Below, one piece after another: positions 5,934 through 7,473 of a stretch of DNA of 7,473 nt. The translations under genes and the position numbers were made by a program. The stretch is from an uncultured Caryophanales bacterium. GTDB taxonomy: Bacteria > Bacillota_I > Bacilli_A > RF39 > UBA660. Under the pieces are notes generated by a model that saw only the letters and a list, made by a program, of their open reading frames with translations, had not been told where the DNA came from and ran no database searches. How positions within the stretch are numbered: the stretch's first letter is position 1; each line of letters starts with the position of its first letter. The stretch spans positions 1 to 7,473 of the forward strand of contig CALCBO010000287.1 in NCBI GenBank assembly GCA_937897245.1. The letters are read 5' to 3'.

Positions 5934-7473
5934 TTATTTATATTCTTCTTTATTGGTAATCATTTCTAAAGTTGCTTCATTGATGGCATCATCTAATGTT
6001 TTTATTTCATCAGTAATCATACTATAACCAACAGCAGCACCAAATTCATGAGGTAGATTTCTCATCTCTTTGGATAACTTCTTAGTATAAGTACTAATTT
6101 GTCTATCACTATAGCCCACTAGATATATTAAGAATTCATTACCATCAGTTCTAATAATTTCACTATTTTCTAATTGAGTATTAACTAATATACCAGCTGC
6201 TTTAACAATTAATTGATCTCCTTCTTCATGACCATAATTATCATTAACATATTTAACACAGTTTAAATCAACCATAACAATTGATTGTGGGAATACTGAG
6301 CAATCTTCCCATTCTGGCATTTTAGCATTTAAATAATTACGATTCTTAAGTGAAGTAAGCATATCTGTATATTTATGTCTATCAGCTATTTTAACTTTTT
6401 TCTTCTGTTTCTTACGTTTAACAAAGATGTACATCATATTTAAAATAAATAATGGAGCAAATATTAAGATAAGTACTACTGTATATACTTGCTCAAGAGT
6501 TGAATCTTCTAAGATTGAAGCACTTAGGCTTTCTATTCCTTGATTACGATAATTATAGTAAGAATTAGTATTTACAATATAATTAAGTAAATCATAAAAA
6601 GCTTCATTATTATCTTTTACCATAAATTTATAATCATTCATCATAGTATCTTGATATAATGAGATAAGATTTCTAAATTTAGATGTTTGATAATGATTAA
6701 ATATCTCTTTATCAACTACTATTAAACGACTCTTAGCATTTTTTAATAAATCATCTACATTCTTATATTCTTTAATATCTGCACGTGAGTTATTAACAAA
6801 ATAATTATATAAAGAATCACCTTTTACCATAGCTATTTTTTGTCCTTTTAGACTTTCAAATGAATTAATAATATGTTTATCTTCTTCTTTTCCTAATACA
6901 ACATAATCTTCTATAAATGGTGATTTAGTAGCTTGATATTTATCATTACTGTAATTGTAATAATCAAAATAAATATCTACTTTTCCTTTATCAATAGCTC
7001 TTTTTAATTCTTTTTTAGAAGAATATTTCTTATATTTAAAATTGATATTAGCTAATCTAGATAAACGATTAATATATTCACCAGCTATTCCAGCTACTTT
7101 ATTATTAACGTTAACTTCATATGGAGCATTTTCAACATAACCATAGACATAGTTTTTAGACATTAATTTAGCCTTTGTTTTAGCATCTAATTGATTTTTA
7201 TCTAAATAATAATCTAAGTATGCTTTATTATAATCTTTAATATAATTAGTTTTTCTCCATTTGTTATAGTATTTAGTAACTATATTATTTAATTCTTTAT
7301 CTTTATCACTTAAGGTAAGAACAATTTGTTTTTTCATTTCAGTAAAATAGTAATTTATATAGTATTTATCTTTTTGAATTGTATAATCTAAATACATAAT
7401 ATTTGGAACTACAATCATATTTATTTCCCCATTATCTAGGGCCAAATATAAGTTAGTAATATTATCATAGGTT
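5934..7473 (-). CDS. Tandem solute-binding-domain (SBP_bac_3) GGDEF membrane protein, 5' truncated by window edge
   Basis: The frame is open to the right edge, so the N-terminus is missing; the TTG at 7445-7443 is not the real start. Numbering residues from that TTG, residues 1-75 look like the end of one periplasmic-type binding domain (YLALDNGEINMIVVPN, then KYYNKWRKTNY). Residues 98-307 form a complete second SBP_bac_3 domain (GYVENAPYEV, AIDKGKVDIYFDYY, LKGQKIAMVKGDSLYNYF, VDKEI). A membrane segment follows at about 318-342, then a basic KRKKQKKK stop-transfer and a cytoplasmic GGDEF domain at about 355-500. That domain keeps Asp393 (MVDLNCVKYVND) and the GH..GD motif (405-410). Its signature is RTDGNEF (432-438), with Asn where Asp or Glu normally serves catalysis, and no RxxD inhibitory site is present. 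The architecture suggests an external amino-acid-like ligand sensor coupled to cyclic-di-GMP synthesis or, given the altered signature, to nucleotide binding only. YihY follows 13 bases downstream. Confidence 0.9.
   Translation of the reverse strand, partial: TYDNITNLYLALDNGEINMIVVPNIMYLDYTIQKDKYYINYYFTEMKKQIVLTLSDKDKELNNIVTKYYNKWRKTNYIKDYNKAYLDYYLDKNQLDAKTKAKLMSKNYVYGYVENAPYEVNVNNKVAGIAGEYINRLSRLANINFKYKKYSSKKELKRAIDKGKVDIYFDYYNYSNDKYQATKSPFIEDYVVLGKEEDKHIINSFESLKGQKIAMVKGDSLYNYFVNNSRADIKEYKNVDDLLKNAKSRLIVVDKEIFNHYQTSKFRNLISLYQDTMMNDYKFMVKDNNEAFYDLLNYIVNTNSYYNYRNQGIESLSASILEDSTLEQVYTVVLILIFAPLFILNMMYIFVKRKKQKKKVKIADRHKYTDMLTSLKNRNYLNAKMPEWEDCSVFPQSIVMVDLNCVKYVNDNYGHEEGDQLIVKAAGILVNTQLENSEIIRTDGNEFLIYLVGYSDRQISTYTKKLSKEMRNLPHEFGAAVGYSMITDEIKTLDDAINEATLEMITNKEEYK

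Noticed and set aside
5934..7445. TTG at 7445 as the start of the GGDEF protein
   Set aside because: The frame stays open with domain-like sequence (TYDNITNLY) to the window edge, and there is no ribosome binding site or signal peptide at this codon.
1..7473. CRISPR array, tRNA, rRNA or riboswitch
   Set aside because: No regularly spaced repeats, cloverleaf or known leader structure was seen on either strand, and all intergenic gaps are short.

Overview
The window looks like two pieces of DNA from different organisms joined near position 1520-1557. The left piece (1 to about 1540) has moderate GC (positions 601-660 contain 31 G/C of 60) and reads as Bacteroidales. It uses TAnnTTTG-type -7 promoter boxes, lacks Shine-Dalgarno sequences, and carries a Bacteroidales-type reverse rubrerythrin start and a DUF5106/thioredoxin-fold lipoprotein. 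The right piece (about 1550 to 7473) is AT-rich (positions 3601-3660 contain 19 G/C of 60). It has AAGGAG/AAGGTGAT ribosome binding sites, TTGAAA/TATAAT promoters, hairpin-plus-T-run terminators and the standard genetic code with TGG for Trp. This fits a low-GC Bacillota with a Gram-positive envelope, such as a gut Bacilli lineage of the RF39 or Erysipelotrichales kind; that taxonomic guess is inference. The simplest explanation is a chimeric metagenomic contig, although a real junction cannot be excluded from sequence alone.

Left piece: the first 72 codons of a rubredoxin-headed rubrerythrin run off the left edge on the minus strand (1-217), with a Bacteroidetes promoter. Upstream of it, also on the minus strand, is the lipoprotein gene (432-1409) with its own promoter and a likely terminator hairpin. 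A plus-strand Bacteroidetes promoter at 1511-1519 points rightwards, but the gene it should drive is absent and the join follows within a few tens of bases.

Right piece: the 3' end of a PASTA-domain wall protein, probably a penicillin-binding protein, lies on the plus strand (about 1548-2252) and has no start. It converges on a minus-strand two-gene operon encoding an LtaS-type lipoteichoic acid synthase-family enzyme (2912-4993) and a small membrane-anchored protein of unknown function (2286-2909). That operon has a textbook sigma-A promoter at 5013-5041. Upstream, a second minus-strand operon encodes a tandem solute-binding-domain/GGDEF membrane protein (5934 to the right edge, 5' truncated) followed 13 bases later by a YihY/BrkB-family membrane protein (5102-5920).

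The right-hand genes together are an envelope set: wall synthesis or PASTA binding, teichoic acid polymerisation, and a membrane sensor with a degenerate GGDEF motif. I see no clearly new defence or mobile system. The points most worth a second look are the chimeric join, the Ser in place of the usual Thr nucleophile in the LtaS-like enzyme, the DGNEF signature in the GGDEF protein, and three intrinsic terminators that each overlap a stop codon.
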